A stretch of DNA of 64,000 nucleotides, taken from assembly GCA_017464085.1 (NCBI GenBank), contig JAFUEE010000156.1, forward strand, positions 1 to 64,000, in the 5' to 3' direction. The translations under genes were made by a program, and so were the position numbers. The stretch comes from Pseudomonadota bacterium (GTDB lineage: Bacteria > Myxococcota_A > Bradymonadia > UBA4248). Position 1 is the first letter of the stretch. Each line of letters begins with the position of its first letter. The notes under the pieces are model-generated. The model had not been told where the DNA came from, did not search any database, and was given only the letters and a program-made list of their open reading frames with translations. Positions 25,461 through 36,800 of this stretch are shown in pieces.

Positions 25461-26852
25461 ATGACGGTACGTGTTCGTTTTGCGCCATCACCGACTGGCT
25501 TTATGCACCTTGGAAATGCCCGCACGGCTCTTTTCAACTGGCTTTTCGCGCGCCATCACGGCGGAGAGTTCATCCTCAGAATCGAGGACACAGACAGGGA
25601 AAGGCATACGGAAGCGGCAGTCCAGGTGATCTATGACAGCCTGAAATGGATGGGTCTGAACTGGGACGGTCCGGTGCTTCGCCAGTCCGAACGCCTCAAT
25701 ATCTATCATGAAGTCGCAGAAAAATTGATCGCCGAAGGCAAAGCCTACCGCTGCAACTGCACGCGCGAAGAGCTTGAGGCCAAGAAAGAAGCCATGAAAG
25801 AGGCGACTAACCATGCCTGCTATGACGGCACTTGCCGCGAGAAAAATCTCGGCCCCGACTGCGGCCCCCATGTCGTGCGCTTCAAAATGCCCAAAGAAGG
25901 CGAATCCACATTCGAAGACCTCATTCAGGGCACGATCACCAAGAGCTACAAGGATCTGGACGATTTCATCATGGTGCGCTCCGACGGCATGCCCACCTAC
26001 CAGTTTGCGGTCGTCGTCGATGACCTCGCGCTGGCCATCACGCATGTCATTCGCGGTGCCGACCACATCGACAACACGCACTGCCAGATCGCGCTCTATC
26101 GCGCGCTCGGCAAAGAGCCCCCGAGATTCGGGCACGCGCCGCGCATCGACGGCCTTTCAAAGCGCAAAGGCAGCCCCTCTGTCGAATACTACCGCGAGGC
26201 GCTCGGGCTGCTGCCCGAAGGCCTCAACAACTATATCGCGCGTCTGGGCTGGTCTCACGGCGATGACGAGATCTTCACCATGGACGAGCTCGTCAAGGCG
26301 TTCGACATCTGCGACGTGAACCGCTCTAACGGTGAATTTGACGAAGAAAAACTCAAATGGGTCAATGAACAGCAGCTCCGCATCGTCCCGATCGAAGAAA
26401 TCGCCGATCACACGATCCCCAGGTTCGAAAAAGCCGGCGTCAAGGTCGAGAAAGGCGAATGGCTTTACAAGCTCCTCGAGATGATGCGCAAACGCGCGCA
26501 TAACCTCAACGAAATCGTCAGCGACAGCCTCTTCATCTGGAACGCGCCCGAAAAATATGACGAAGCAAGCGTAGCAAAACACTGGAACGCAGACTCTCCG
26601 GCGCTGCTCAACGCACTCGCGGACGAAATCCAGGTCGTGCCCGAATGGACCGAAGCCGCCATCGAAGCCGCTTTCACCAAGATCGCTGCCGATCGCGGGC
26701 TCAAGATGGGCAAAGTCGCGCAGCCTGCGCGCACGGCGATTGTCGGCATCGCACAGTCTCCTGGCATCTACGAAGTCGTCTGGTTCGTCGGAAAAGATGA
26801 GACAATCCGAAGGCTCCGCAGCGCCGCACAGAAAGCCGCTTCCCTCAGCTGA
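25461..26852 (+). CDS. gltX: Glutamate--tRNA ligase
   Basis: The 463-residue product is a class I aminoacyl-tRNA synthetase that charges tRNA-Glu. It starts RFAPSPTGFMHLGNARTALFNW, with the HIGH motif as HLGN, and has the KMSKS-type motif as LSKRKG at about residue 235. The catalytic domain is followed by the alpha-helical anticodon-binding domain. The ATG at 25461 has GAGGAATAAAA upstream. The length is close to the bacterial norm. It is followed by a CCGGACGC/GCGTCCGG hairpin at 26864-26883 without a T-tract. Whether it also charges tRNA-Gln cannot be told here. Confidence 0.95.
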   Translation: MTVRVRFAPSPTGFMHLGNARTALFNWLFARHHGGEFILRIEDTDRERHTEAAVQVIYDSLKWMGLNWDGPVLRQSERLNIYHEVAEKLIAEGKAYRCNCTREELEAKKEAMKEATNHACYDGTCREKNLGPDCGPHVVRFKMPKEGESTFEDLIQGTITKSYKDLDDFIMVRSDGMPTYQFAVVVDDLALAITHVIRGADHIDNTHCQIALYRALGKEPPRFGHAPRIDGLSKRKGSPSVEYYREALGLLPEGLNNYIARLGWSHGDDEIFTMDELVKAFDICDVNRSNGEFDEEKLKWVNEQQLRIVPIEEIADHTIPRFEKAGVKVEKGEWLYKLLEMMRKRAHNLNEIVSDSLFIWNAPEKYDEASVAKHWNADSPALLNALADEIQVVPEWTEAAIEAAFTKIAADRGLKMGKVAQPARTAIVGIAQSPGIYEVVWFVGKDETIRRLRSAAQKAASLS

Positions 26853-26863
26853 TTCCACAAATT

Positions 26864-26883
26864 CCGGACGCTCAGGCGTCCGG
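26864..26883 (+). terminator. Hairpin downstream of gltX
   Basis: CCGGACGC, TCAG-type loop, GCGTCCGG, 12 bases after the stop codon. No T-tract, so it may be a 3'-end stabiliser and not an intrinsic terminator. Confidence 0.45.
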
Positions 26884-27033
26884 TTCTGCAGCGCTGACTG
26901 ACTGTTTCCGTGCCACACGCACGGCCATTTTTCAAAGTAAGTCGTCAGCCAGCGCAATGCCCAATCTTTCATCGCGAATGTTTTTTGATATTTTTCACCG
27001 GCCATCGTCCGGTATTCGCATTTCAGGTTTAGT

Positions 27034-30000
27034 GTGAGCAAAGCAAAAACTTACCCGCGTGTCGTCACCGCGATACACGCAACGTTTGTGACGCGCCGAA
27101 ACGCGCCGTCCGACGGATTTTTATTACTCTGGGGGCCGGAAGACCCGAACACATTTGACTGGTCCTGGAACCTTCGGAAACTCGGACTCGGCGACATCCC
27201 GGAATCACACCTTCAGCCGGCGCAGACGCGACTGATCCTGCCGGCGCGAGACGGCCGCTACCGCATCGACAACGTCTCCGGACGCGCCCTCAACATGGCT
27301 GACGCGCTCAAAATACTCGCGACAGCCGCCATAGACCAGCCTGAGAACGCGCAGCAGGTCAAGCGCCGACGCCCATGCCCCTCGCTCATCGCCTGGAGCC
27401 GCGCGGCCAAGTTCGCGCTCGAGCTCATCGCCAGGCAGTGCTATGCCCCCATGCTCAAGACAAACGGACACGAGCTCTACGCCGTATGGCAGGCTGCCAT
27501 CGAAGGCTCCCTGGATATCGGAAAGCTCAGGCAGATCGCAGCATCGATGCCGACTTGCGCGCATGCGCTCTACAGCATACCGAGCAGCCGATGGGACAGG
27601 CAGTATCGCGGAACCCCCAAAAAAAGACGCCCCACAATGATGTGGCACCCCGAAGCGCTCACGCGCGCTTTCCTCGATGCCGCAATCGATGCTTTCATAC
27701 GAAACCTCATGGCTGACCCGGATACGCTCGCGCGTATCGCCCCCATACGACAGGCCCTGGCCTCACTCCCGAAGCCGCACATATCGCGCACGTTCGAAGA
27801 AGTCCTGCGCGAAGACTACGCGCTCGATTTCTCCACGCTCCAGGCTTACGCAAAGCGAATCGTCGAACAGTCCGTCTATGCCCCGTCTGATGACGCAAAT
27901 GCAGCCGCACCGTCAGACGAAAATGACGATGACCCGAACGAATGCACTGACGAAACAGAGGACGACGATATCGATGATGTGGACGACGATATCGATGATG
28001 AGGATTCTCGCGACATTCCGGTCGGACGGGACGCGGCATGCACCACGATTTCCCCGGAACGCCAGGAAATGATGTATGCATCCGAGCTCAAGCATCTCCT
28101 TCCCATGAAGGAATACGTCTATCCGACGCTCCTGCCCTTTGAAAAACTCGCGCGCTGGGAAGCGCGATGGTTCGAGGCGCTCATCTGCGAAAAATCAGCC
28201 TCGCGCATCGAATATCACCTCCAGGACCCCGACCTGGTCGAATCCCTCCAGGCCTGGCTCTCCCCCGTGCACGAAAGCACCGACCTTCTCGATGTCGATA
28301 TGCAGACAGGCCTCTGGCTCGAAGCCCCTACGCCGGAAACACATGATCTCTGGTTCCTGCGCTATATGCTCGTGTCAAAAGACGATCCTTCACTTGTCGT
28401 CCCCGCTGGCACCGTGTTTTCCATCGGCACAGACAGGCTCAGAATCGACCAGCATATCTTCGAAAATCCTCAAGAACGCCTGCTCACAGACCTCGGCAAA
28501 GCCGCGCAATACTTCGAGCCGATGCACAAAAGTCTCGAGCAGTCGAAACCTGAAGGCGTTTTCCTGACCGTCCAGGAGGCGTGGACATTCATCTCGCAGG
28601 CCAATCCGCGCCTCTATTCTGATGGCTTCGACATTCGACTGCCAGAACAGCTCGTGAGCCAGGGAGACAGAAAGCTCCGCGCACAGCTCCGCATCTTCGA
28701 CCCATCCTCGGACGATCTCGCTAAAGCAAAGTTCGGCCTCAGCGACCTCGCAAGCTTCCGATGGGAAGCCGCGCTCGGTGACGACGTCATTTCCGCCGAA
28801 GAGTTCAAGTCCATCGTCGCGCTCAAGCTCCCGCTCGTCAACTGGCACGGCGCCTGGGTGCTCGTAGACCCTGTCCAGCTCAGGGATATCGAAAATATCC
28901 TGACCTCAAACGACACAAGCGGCACAATGACGCGCTTTGATGCCATGAGCCGCGCACTCACTGGCGTCGCCACGCCAAACAGCCCGGATGACAAAGTCGC
29001 TGTCGTCGTCGAAGGAAAGCTCGCAAGCGTGCTCGAAAAACTCACCCAGGAAGACATCGCTGACATGACGCTCAAGGCGCCGGACACCTTTGTCGGAACC
29101 CTGCGCCCCTATCAGGAACGCGGCGTCGCCTGGCTTTCCTATCAACAGCGCCTCGGGCTCGGCTGCTGCCTGGCGGACGATATGGGTCTCGGCAAAACCA
29201 TACAGCTCATCTGCCACATCCTCAATCACGCCAAACGCCACCCGGAAGACAGGCAGGGCTCCCTGCTCATCTGCCCGATGAGCGTCGTCGGAAACTGGAA
29301 GCGAGAATTCGCCAGGTTTGCGCCCTCTGTGAACGTCATCGTACATCACGGCCACGACCGAACGCAGTCTCTCGAAGAGCTTCAAAAACAGCTCTCCACA
29401 CCCAATTCCGTCGTGCTCACGACTTACGGCCTGATCACGCGCTCGGACTTCCTGTTCATGCACAAATGGTCGCTCGTCGTCCTCGATGAGGCTCAGGCCA
29501 TCAAAAATGCCTCCACCAAGCGCTCCAGCATCGTCCGCGAACTTCAGACCGACTTCCGCATCGCGCTCACCGGCACGCCGATCGAAAACAGGCTCGCGGA
29601 ACTCTGGTCAATCCTCGATTTCCTCAACCCCGGACTGCTCGGCACAAATGCAAAATTCCAGCGGCTCTACGGCGTGCCCATCGAAAAGAATAACGACAAA
29701 GAAGCACGGGAACGCCTCAGATCGCTCGTCTCCCCTTTCATACTCAGGCGCGTCAAGTCAGATCCGAATATCATCCAAGACCTGCCAGACAAAATGGAGA
29801 ACAAGGTCTACTGCACCCTTACTCGGGAACAGGCGACGCTCTATCAGGCGCTCGTCGACAGCACCATGCAGAAAATCGAGCACGCCACAGGCATTTCGCG
29901 CCATGGAAAAGTCCTCGCACTGCTCACTCACCTCAAACAGATCGTCGATCATCCGGCGATTTATCAGAAATCCTCTGCCCTGACAGCAGAACGCTCAGGA

Positions 30001-30546
30001 AAAGTCCAGCGCCTGATTGAAATGCTCGAAACAATCATCGAGAATGGAGAGCGCGCCCTCGTGTTCACGCAGTACAAGGAAATGGGCGACGTGCTCGTCG
30101 AGATCCTCCAGAAAGAACTCGACATCCCAAGCGTCCCCTTCCTGCACGGCAGCCTCAGCGCCACACAGCGAGACGCGCTTGTCTCTGATTTTCAGTCCGA
30201 ACACGGCGCGCCAGTCTTCATCCTCTCGCTCAAAGCGGGCGGCACTGGACTCAATCTCACCGCTGCCACGCACGTCTTCCATTTCGACCGCTGGTGGAAC
30301 CCTGCCGTCGAAGATCAGGCCACTGACCGCGCCTACCGCATCGGACAGGAAAAAAATGTCCAAGTCCACAAATTCCTCACTCTCGGAACGCTTGAAGAAA
30401 AAATCGACGCCATGCTCGAAGAGAAAAAATCACTCTCCGATTCCATCGTCGACGCTTCCGGTGCCTGGATCACCCAGTTCGACACCGACGGCCTCCGTGA
30501 ACTATTCACCCTTAGCTCGGATGCAATGATCGATGAAGCCGACTGA
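27034..30546 (+). CDS. SNF2-family helicase with SNF2-associated N-terminal region
   Basis: The 1170-residue product has a C-terminal SNF2 ATPase core: LADDMGLGKTIQ (Walker A, about residue 711), VVLDEAQAIKN (DEAQ box, about 817), LTGTPIENRLAELWSI, and QATDRAYRIGQ (motif VI, about 1095). About 650 N-terminal residues belong to the bacterial SNF2-associated type with an inserted very acidic stretch (about 288-330, DEN and DDDIDD repeats) whose DNA is itself a short tandem repeat. Such enzymes remodel protein-DNA complexes or move along DNA; some sit in phage-defence loci. The start is a GTG (no better Met nearby). It overlaps the following SWIM-protein gene by 14 bases, a conserved pairing of this helicase type. 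Confidence 0.9.
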   Translation: MSKAKTYPRVVTAIHATFVTRRNAPSDGFLLLWGPEDPNTFDWSWNLRKLGLGDIPESHLQPAQTRLILPARDGRYRIDNVSGRALNMADALKILATAAIDQPENAQQVKRRRPCPSLIAWSRAAKFALELIARQCYAPMLKTNGHELYAVWQAAIEGSLDIGKLRQIAASMPTCAHALYSIPSSRWDRQYRGTPKKRRPTMMWHPEALTRAFLDAAIDAFIRNLMADPDTLARIAPIRQALASLPKPHISRTFEEVLREDYALDFSTLQAYAKRIVEQSVYAPSDDANAAAPSDENDDDPNECTDETEDDDIDDVDDDIDDEDSRDIPVGRDAACTTISPERQEMMYASELKHLLPMKEYVYPTLLPFEKLARWEARWFEALICEKSASRIEYHLQDPDLVESLQAWLSPVHESTDLLDVDMQTGLWLEAPTPETHDLWFLRYMLVSKDDPSLVVPAGTVFSIGTDRLRIDQHIFENPQERLLTDLGKAAQYFEPMHKSLEQSKPEGVFLTVQEAWTFISQANPRLYSDGFDIRLPEQLVSQGDRKLRAQLRIFDPSSDDLAKAKFGLSDLASFRWEAALGDDVISAEEFKSIVALKLPLVNWHGAWVLVDPVQLRDIENILTSNDTSGTMTRFDAMSRALTGVATPNSPDDKVAVVVEGKLASVLEKLTQEDIADMTLKAPDTFVGTLRPYQERGVAWLSYQQRLGLGCCLADDMGLGKTIQLICHILNHAKRHPEDRQGSLLICPMSVVGNWKREFARFAPSVNVIVHHGHDRTQSLEELQKQLSTPNSVVLTTYGLITRSDFLFMHKWSLVVLDEAQAIKNASTKRSSIVRELQTDFRIALTGTPIENRLAELWSILDFLNPGLLGTNAKFQRLYGVPIEKNNDKEARERLRSLVSPFILRRVKSDPNIIQDLPDKMENKVYCTLTREQATLYQALVDSTMQKIEHATGISRHGKVLALLTHLKQIVDHPAIYQKSSALTAERSGKVQRLIEMLETIIENGERALVFTQYKEMGDVLVEILQKELDIPSVPFLHGSLSATQRDALVSDFQSEHGAPVFILSLKAGGTGLNLTAATHVFHFDRWWNPAVEDQATDRAYRIGQEKNVQVHKFLTLGTLEEKIDAMLEEKKSLSDSIVDASGAWITQFDTDGLRELFTLSSDAMIDEAD

Positions 30547-32257
30547 TCCCCTCAACCCACTGGACTCGCTTTCCCCCGCACCCGCCGAAACTCCGGTCTT
30601 TTCCAAACTTCGCAGGGTCGTTGATATGTCGGCGATCAATCCGCCGAGAACAAAACAGAGAACCGCTCAGGGTTCCGCAAACAAATCCACAAAAAGGACA
30701 GCCAAACCCAAGGATCAAGCTGCGGATGCCACCGCTGCACCAAATGCGCCTGCCACACAGACCGCAACGCCAGAAGCCAGACATGCCGCGCCCGTCGTCA
30801 TCAAAACGAGCACAGCCAAACGTGTCAAAGCGACATTTGAAGCCAAAACCACAAGACTCACCGCGCCAGCACCAGTCATGCCTGCGCAGCCCCAAAACAC
30901 TCAGCCCGAAACCACGCCTGACGCATCCGACACTGCTCAGGCCGCTGATAAAACCACATCCAAAATTCGCCTCAAACACTCTGCCGTCGTACGGCTCGCG
31001 GACAAAAAAAACAAAAAAGACAAGGCCATCAAAGCCCCCAAAATACTGGCCAGGCAGCTCAAAGCAGAAGCCGATATCAAACTCCAGCACGAAACCTGCA
31101 AGCTTGCGGAAAACATCGACGAAATGCTCCTGCTCCAGTCCTGGCACGCCAAACAATGGACTGAAAGCCTCGTCAAGCTCATCCCGACACTCCCTGAAAT
31201 GCTCCCCCAGGCAATGCCTTACGTCAGAGCCAGATTCGTCAACAATGTCTGCATCGCCTCCGGCCGCCTCGAAGCCACAGTCATCGACCAGATCACCTCT
31301 ATTTCCCTGAGAATATTCACTTCCGGGCAATGGCGATCCGTCATTCAGGCGCTCTCCGAACGCGCAATCTTCACCACCTCGCTGCTCAATGGCGAGCTTC
31401 CCGAAGGCATCGTCGAAATATTCAAACAGGCCAGCCTCTCGCTCTTCCCATCAAAACTCAAGGACTTCTCATTCTCCTGCGACTGCGGCGCGACAGACAT
31501 GCCCTGCGAACACGCCTGCGCCCTGCTCATCACCTTCGCCTCCGAGCTCGAACATGACCCCTTCAATATCCTCATGCTCCGGGGCATGGCACGCGACGCG
31601 CTCCTGGCCGAACTTAGGGATGCACGCTCCGACCAGATCCTGGATGACGCCTCCAAGCGACACTACAACTACGAGCTCCCCGCTCAAACCGTGAACTTCA
31701 ACGAATACTTCGCAATGCCCAAACAGGCACAGGAGCTCACATTCAACATTCAGGCCGTGCAAAATACGATGCTCATGCGGCTCGGCAATCCCTCCCAATG
31801 GCACGCCCCCTTCACAGTCGCCGACATCATCAACCCCATCATCGACCTCGCATCCCTCGAAGCTGAAAAACTCGCGACCCAGCCACCCTACGAAATCCCC
31901 ATCCCGCAGGATGAGCTCCCCAAAAAAGCGCCCGTGCACCAGCCTCAGCCCGCTGTCACGAACAGGGCGCCTAAGCCGAGCGCCAAAAATCCAAAATTTC
32001 AGATGCCAGACCTCAGCTTCATGCGTTCAGATCTCCCTGAAGACATCCTCGGCACGCTCGCGGATGACCCTGTCTCCACCGCCGAAGACATCATCCGATG
32101 GCTCAAGACCAGAGGCGCATCCGACATCCGCACGCTCGCGAGACGCACGCGCCTTCAAAAACCCATCATCGAAGCATTCCTCAACGCTTTCTGCAAAGCC
32201 GGACTCACAAAATCGGAAGGCGAAGACGATAAGACAAGGTACTGCGCTATTTTTTAA
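30533..32257 (+). CDS. SWIM zinc-finger protein, partner of the SNF2 helicase
   Basis: The 574-residue product starts inside the end of the SNF2 helicase gene. Residues about 315-326 hold the SWIM motif C-x-C-x7-C-x-H (CDCGATDMPCEH), a zinc-binding element found next to bacterial SNF2 helicases. The first 170 residues are low-complexity and rich in Ala, Thr, Lys and Pro. Residues about 500-574 form a winged-helix-like end (AEDIIRWLKTRGASDIRTLARR and IIEAFLNAFCKAGL). I infer DNA or protein contact for the helicase. Translational coupling through the overlap suggests stoichiometric production of the two proteins. Confidence 0.85.
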   Translation: MKPTDPLNPLDSLSPAPAETPVFSKLRRVVDMSAINPPRTKQRTAQGSANKSTKRTAKPKDQAADATAAPNAPATQTATPEARHAAPVVIKTSTAKRVKATFEAKTTRLTAPAPVMPAQPQNTQPETTPDASDTAQAADKTTSKIRLKHSAVVRLADKKNKKDKAIKAPKILARQLKAEADIKLQHETCKLAENIDEMLLLQSWHAKQWTESLVKLIPTLPEMLPQAMPYVRARFVNNVCIASGRLEATVIDQITSISLRIFTSGQWRSVIQALSERAIFTTSLLNGELPEGIVEIFKQASLSLFPSKLKDFSFSCDCGATDMPCEHACALLITFASELEHDPFNILMLRGMARDALLAELRDARSDQILDDASKRHYNYELPAQTVNFNEYFAMPKQAQELTFNIQAVQNTMLMRLGNPSQWHAPFTVADIINPIIDLASLEAEKLATQPPYEIPIPQDELPKKAPVHQPQPAVTNRAPKPSAKNPKFQMPDLSFMRSDLPEDILGTLADDPVSTAEDIIRWLKTRGASDIRTLARRTRLQKPIIEAFLNAFCKAGLTKSEGEDDKTRYCAIF

Positions 32258-32371
32258 TAAGTACTTGCGCTTGAAATGCCATTATCGTAACAATAATTGC
32301 CCGTTTTTTCGGATCCGTCAGGCGACTGGAAATGACCGACGGATAAGCTCGAATCCCCAAGGTAGATAAAC

Positions 32372-33619
32372 ATGGAAGTAAAAGAAATCAAACGCATGCA
32401 CATCTCAGAACTGCTCGAAAAAGCCGCCGAGATGAACATCGACAACGCCACAAACCTCAGCCGCCAGGAACTCGTCTATGAGCTGCTTCAGGCAGAGGCC
32501 AAACTCACTGGGGAGATATGGGACGAAGGCGTCCTCGAAACACTCCCGGAAGGCTTCGGTTTTCTGCGCTCCCTCGACAACAACTATCTTCCAAGCCCCG
32601 ATGACATCTATGTCTCCCCGGCGCAAATCAAACGCTTCAACCTCCATACCGGCGACACCGTCTATGGCAGAATCAGACCGCCGCACGAGAACGAAAAATT
32701 CTTCGCGCTCCTCCAGATCCACAAGATCAATTACGAAGATCCTGAAAAATCGCGCGAGAAAATCATCTTTGACAACCTCACGCCGCTCTATCCGCAGGAA
32801 CGCCTCGTCCTCGAGCACGATCCCATCAACTATTCCACGCGCGTCCTCGACATGCTCACGCCAATCGGCAAAGGACAGCGCGCGCTCATCGTCGCGCCGC
32901 CCCGCACAGGCAAAACTTACCTCCTCCAGAACATCGCGAACGCCATCAGCGAAAATCACCCCGAAGTCACGCTCATCGTCCTCCTCATCGACGAACGCCC
33001 CGAAGAAGTCACCGACATGATGCGCTCCGTCCAGGGCGAGGTCATCTCCTCGACATTCGACGAACAGGCTTCGCGCCATGTCCAGGTCGCTGAAATGGTC
33101 ATCGAAAAAGCAAAACGACTCGTCGAATACAAACATGATGTCGTCATCCTCCTCGACTCCATCACGAGACTCGCGCGCGCCTACAACACCGTCGTCCCTG
33201 CCTCCGGCAAAATCCTCTCCGGCGGCGTCGATTCAAACGCGCTCCACAAACCCAAACGCTTCTTTGGCGCCGCCCGCAACATCGAAGACGGCGGCTCGCT
33301 CACCATCATCTCCACTGCCCTAGTCGACACCGGCTCACGCATGGACGAAGTCATCTTCGAAGAATTCAAAGGCACCGGCAACTGCGAACTCCATCTCGAC
33401 CGAAAACTCATGGAACGCCGCACCTTCCCCTGCTTCGACATCGCAAAATCCGGCACTCGAAAAGAAGAACTCCTCCTCGACCCGCTCACGCTCAACCGCG
33501 TCTGGATCCTTCGACAGATCATCCAGAACCTCAACGGCGTCGATGCCATGCAGTTCCTACTCGACAAGCTCTCGCAGACCAAAACAAACGCCGAATTCCT
33601 CTCCTCCATGCAGATGTGA
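32372..33619 (+). CDS. rho: Transcription termination factor Rho
   Basis: The 415-residue product is the hexameric RNA-DNA helicase. Motifs are the N-terminal Rho_N helices ([15 protein letters not shown]), the RNA-binding cold-shock fold with EGFGFLRS, Walker A in [15 protein letters not shown], Walker B in [16 protein letters not shown], and the R-loop region [19 protein letters not shown]. It has the normal short form without a long insertion. The ATG lies after GGTAGATAAAC, a weak Shine-Dalgarno. Two hairpin repeats, the second followed by six T, lie directly downstream. Confidence 0.95.
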   Translation: MEVKEIKRMHISELLEKAAEMNIDNATNLSRQELVYELLQAEAKLTGEIWDEGVLETLPEGFGFLRSLDNNYLPSPDDIYVSPAQIKRFNLHTGDTVYGRIRPPHENEKFFALLQIHKINYEDPEKSREKIIFDNLTPLYPQERLVLEHDPINYSTRVLDMLTPIGKGQRALIVAPPRTGKTYLLQNIANAISENHPEVTLIVLLIDERPEEVTDMMRSVQGEVISSTFDEQASRHVQVAEMVIEKAKRLVEYKHDVVILLDSITRLARAYNTVVPASGKILSGGVDSNALHKPKRFFGAARNIEDGGSLTIISTALVDTGSRMDEVIFEEFKGTGNCELHLDRKLMERRTFPCFDIAKSGTRKEELLLDPLTLNRVWILRQIIQNLNGVDAMQFLLDKLSQTKTNAEFLSSMQM

Positions 33620-33636
33620 TCTTTCTTGAACGCTCC

Positions 33637-33660
33637 CCTATCGGCCAACGGCCGATACGG
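33637..33660 (+). repeat. Hairpin repeat, TAT/ATA frame
   Basis: CC, TATCGGCC, loop AAC, GGCCGATA, unpaired C, GG (form B), 18 bases after the rho stop codon. Confidence 0.8.
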
Positions 33661-33669
33661 CTCGCTAAA

Positions 33670-33701
33670 GGCGCTATGGCTTTGCCATACGCGCCTTTTT
33701 T
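33670..33701 (+). terminator. Hairpin repeat acting as a probable intrinsic terminator of rho
   Basis: GGCGC, TATGGC, loop TTT, GCCATA, unpaired C, GCGCC (33670-33695, form B) followed by TTTTTT. It shows that a member of the repeat family can serve as a terminator. Confidence 0.75.
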
Positions 33702-33877
33702 CGTTTTTGCCTCCCCAAAAGGCACATCAAAAAATCAGAAATCCAATTGCAGGCAAGCCCGCCATTTGATAGACTACAAAATGGTATATAGTGCATACTT
33801 ATACCTTGATTTCGTTACACAATTCGCAAGGATTGCGGCCAAATACAAGTGGTAGATTCCGGACTCAGGAGGAAACT

Positions 33878-36800
33878 ATGAATTATAAACGCTATCTGAT
33901 CTCAGCACTCGCAATGGCAGCCGCTGCCGCAGGCACAGCAGGTCATGCACCGGCCGCATACGCAGACTCGCTCAGCGCTTCCGAAGGACTTTCTCCAATC
34001 GTATTCATCTTGTTGGATACCTCCGGATGTATGAACGAACTTTTTGAAACTGCAAACGACCAGGTCAAAAATAACACCCGACTCACCAAAGCCCTGGGCG
34101 AGCTCGTCGGCACCTCCAAAAACCTCACCACAGTCAACGGCAAGCCCCACCTCGTCCGCGCCGAAGATCCCAACGACCTCTTCTATCTGCCATACGCCAA
34201 ATGGACTTGCAGCGGCTCCACATGCAGCTACCAAAAAGCCCTCAAGGCCATCAAAGGCCAGACTGAACTCGCCAAACCAAATTTCTCAACCTCAAGCTCG
34301 ACAAGCCCGTCCGATTCCCGCTATGAAACCGCCTACAACTCAGACGGCATCATCCAGACCTACGCCAAGCTGATCAAATTCGGCTTCGCAGGCTTCGGCG
34401 TCGGCACCACCGGTTCGAGCGCCGCCAAAGACTCCCCGATCAAACTCGCTGCTCAGTCCGCCGGCGGTAACGTCGAAGGTGTCCTCCGCTTCACCACCAT
34501 CTGGGGTGAGGATTATCAAAGCACATCGGATATTGATACGCATTTATGGCTATATAATTATCCCACTGAATACATTGATGGCCAAAGAGTAACTAACAAC
34601 CATTTATATTATGCAAATAAATGTTCTGTCGGAAGTTGCATTTATAAAACAGTAAATGGACATAGCGCATGTACTGGCGTAGACGGTTGCTTAGATGTTG
34701 ATAATACATATCCATATGGAAATAGCTACTCAGTTAAACTTTATCCTAACCAAACCAAATGTCCTACTTATTATGGTTCTAGTAGTTATTATTATCAACC
34801 ATGTGAAGTTGGCGTTGAAAACATTGCGTTTGTCAGCACAAAATATATGAAACCAGGACAAACATTCAATTATCAAGTTTACACTTGGTATGTAAGAAAT
34901 TCAGAAAAAGGCTGGCGTGTTGAAGTTGCCTATCCAAATGATGAAGGTTGTACAGCTTCAACCATATATACATATAATCCGTCATCTCCAATTGGGAGTT
35001 CAGGTACTTATTATGATACAGCAACCGTAACATACCAAGGCAATAACCACTTTACAATTGCTAAAAAAGCGTCTGTCACAAGCACCGTTACTGAAGACGA
35101 CTATGGCAAACCAAACTATATTTATGGCTACGGTACCAATCGCTATTCGCTTACAAACGAAAACGGCATCACCTACGGTCGCGACCTCACAGCCTATAAA
35201 TATAAAAAATCAGATGACTGCACATTCGATATGGGCATGTGGAGCAGCAACCCTCTGGCAGCCGCGCCGCTCGTCTATCCGACCGTCTCAGACAAAGAAG
35301 AGATGATCGAGCAGAGCAACAACGCGCTCATCACCACTGTCCGCAGCTATCAGGCAACCTCCGCCACGCCCATCGGCGAATCTCTCGCCGATCTCTACTT
35401 CATGTTCGGCGGCGACGATATCTCCAAGACCGACCAAGGCCTCATCAAACAAAAGATGTCTGGCGGCCAGATCGCCAACGACGACTACTATGCCTGCCGC
35501 TCCAAAGCCGTCATCCTCATCTCCGACGGCGACCCCAACGGCTCCGGTCTGCACGGCACAGACGACGAAAACGAAAATCTCCACGGCCATTCCAAACAAG
35601 TCTGGTGGGATGCCTACCATCTCTTCAAAGCCGGCATCAAAGTCTATGTCGTCGGCTATGCCGAATTCGACGATGCCGCCCTCCAAAAAGTCACCGAAGA
35701 AAACTCTGTCGCCGCGACGCTCAACAAAACTGCATGGAAAGGCGGCACCTGCCGCAACCCCAAGACAAACGAAATCATCAACCCCAACAGCGAGTCTGAC
35801 TATCAGGCATTTATTAATGATAACACGCTGACCTATAAAGAGAAGATCTGCTTCTATAACGCTGCCGACAACACTGCCCTTCGCGCCGCAGTCGTCAACG
35901 CTCTCTCCGCAATGCTCCAGGGCGTCTATTCCAAGACAAAAGTCGCCACGACCACTGCGGTCGGCTATAAAAACAATTATAAAGTCAAAACAGAAAACAA
36001 TAAAAAGCAGATCGAATTCCGAAACGGTTATTACAGCCTCTATTCCGGCTACAGCGTCTCGCTCGCCCCAATCCGCAAGTCGCGCCTCGAACGCCAGGCC
36101 ATCATCTGCGACCACGAATCTGGCGAATTCTTCAACGATACCGAGCAGTATCTCGACATTGCCCATCGTCTCAAATGCCGTTTGTCCTCGTGCGACGTGT
36201 GGCGCGCTGCAACCGAAGATGAAGCACTCAATTCTGGTGGCACCATGATCGCAGGCATGAACTATAAGTTCAACGACGCAAGCACGCGCAAACGCGCCGG
36301 TTTCGATACCGATCCCGCCACCTGTGCGCCGCTCTCCACCCTCATGGATAACGCCGCCAACGTGACCAACACCTGCGTCGACAAGCGCTACATCTTTGCC
36401 GCCGATTATAAGGCAAAGGGCAACCGCAACGCGATCAGCACATTCCCGCGCTCGGCAAACGAACTCAACAAGAATTTCTCGACGAATGCCACGTCGTTCC
36501 TCACGGTCGATCCGATCAACAGCACCAATTTCGGCACAATCCCGCAATACAACTCCGCCAGCAATCTCAACTATTTCGTCACTCAGGCTGGCTCGACATG
36601 CAATACCGAAATGAACCGTTCGATCACCGAGCTCTACGGCAAGCCCAATTACATCCTCAGCCCGTATGAATGCGTCAACAACATGGACTGCGGCATGGAG
36701 GGCAACGACCTGCGCCTCTGCGACCTCGGCCGCTGCATCAGCGCAAGTCAATATAAATCGCGTATCGACAAGCTGTGTACCAACAATGCCGGTCTCAGCA

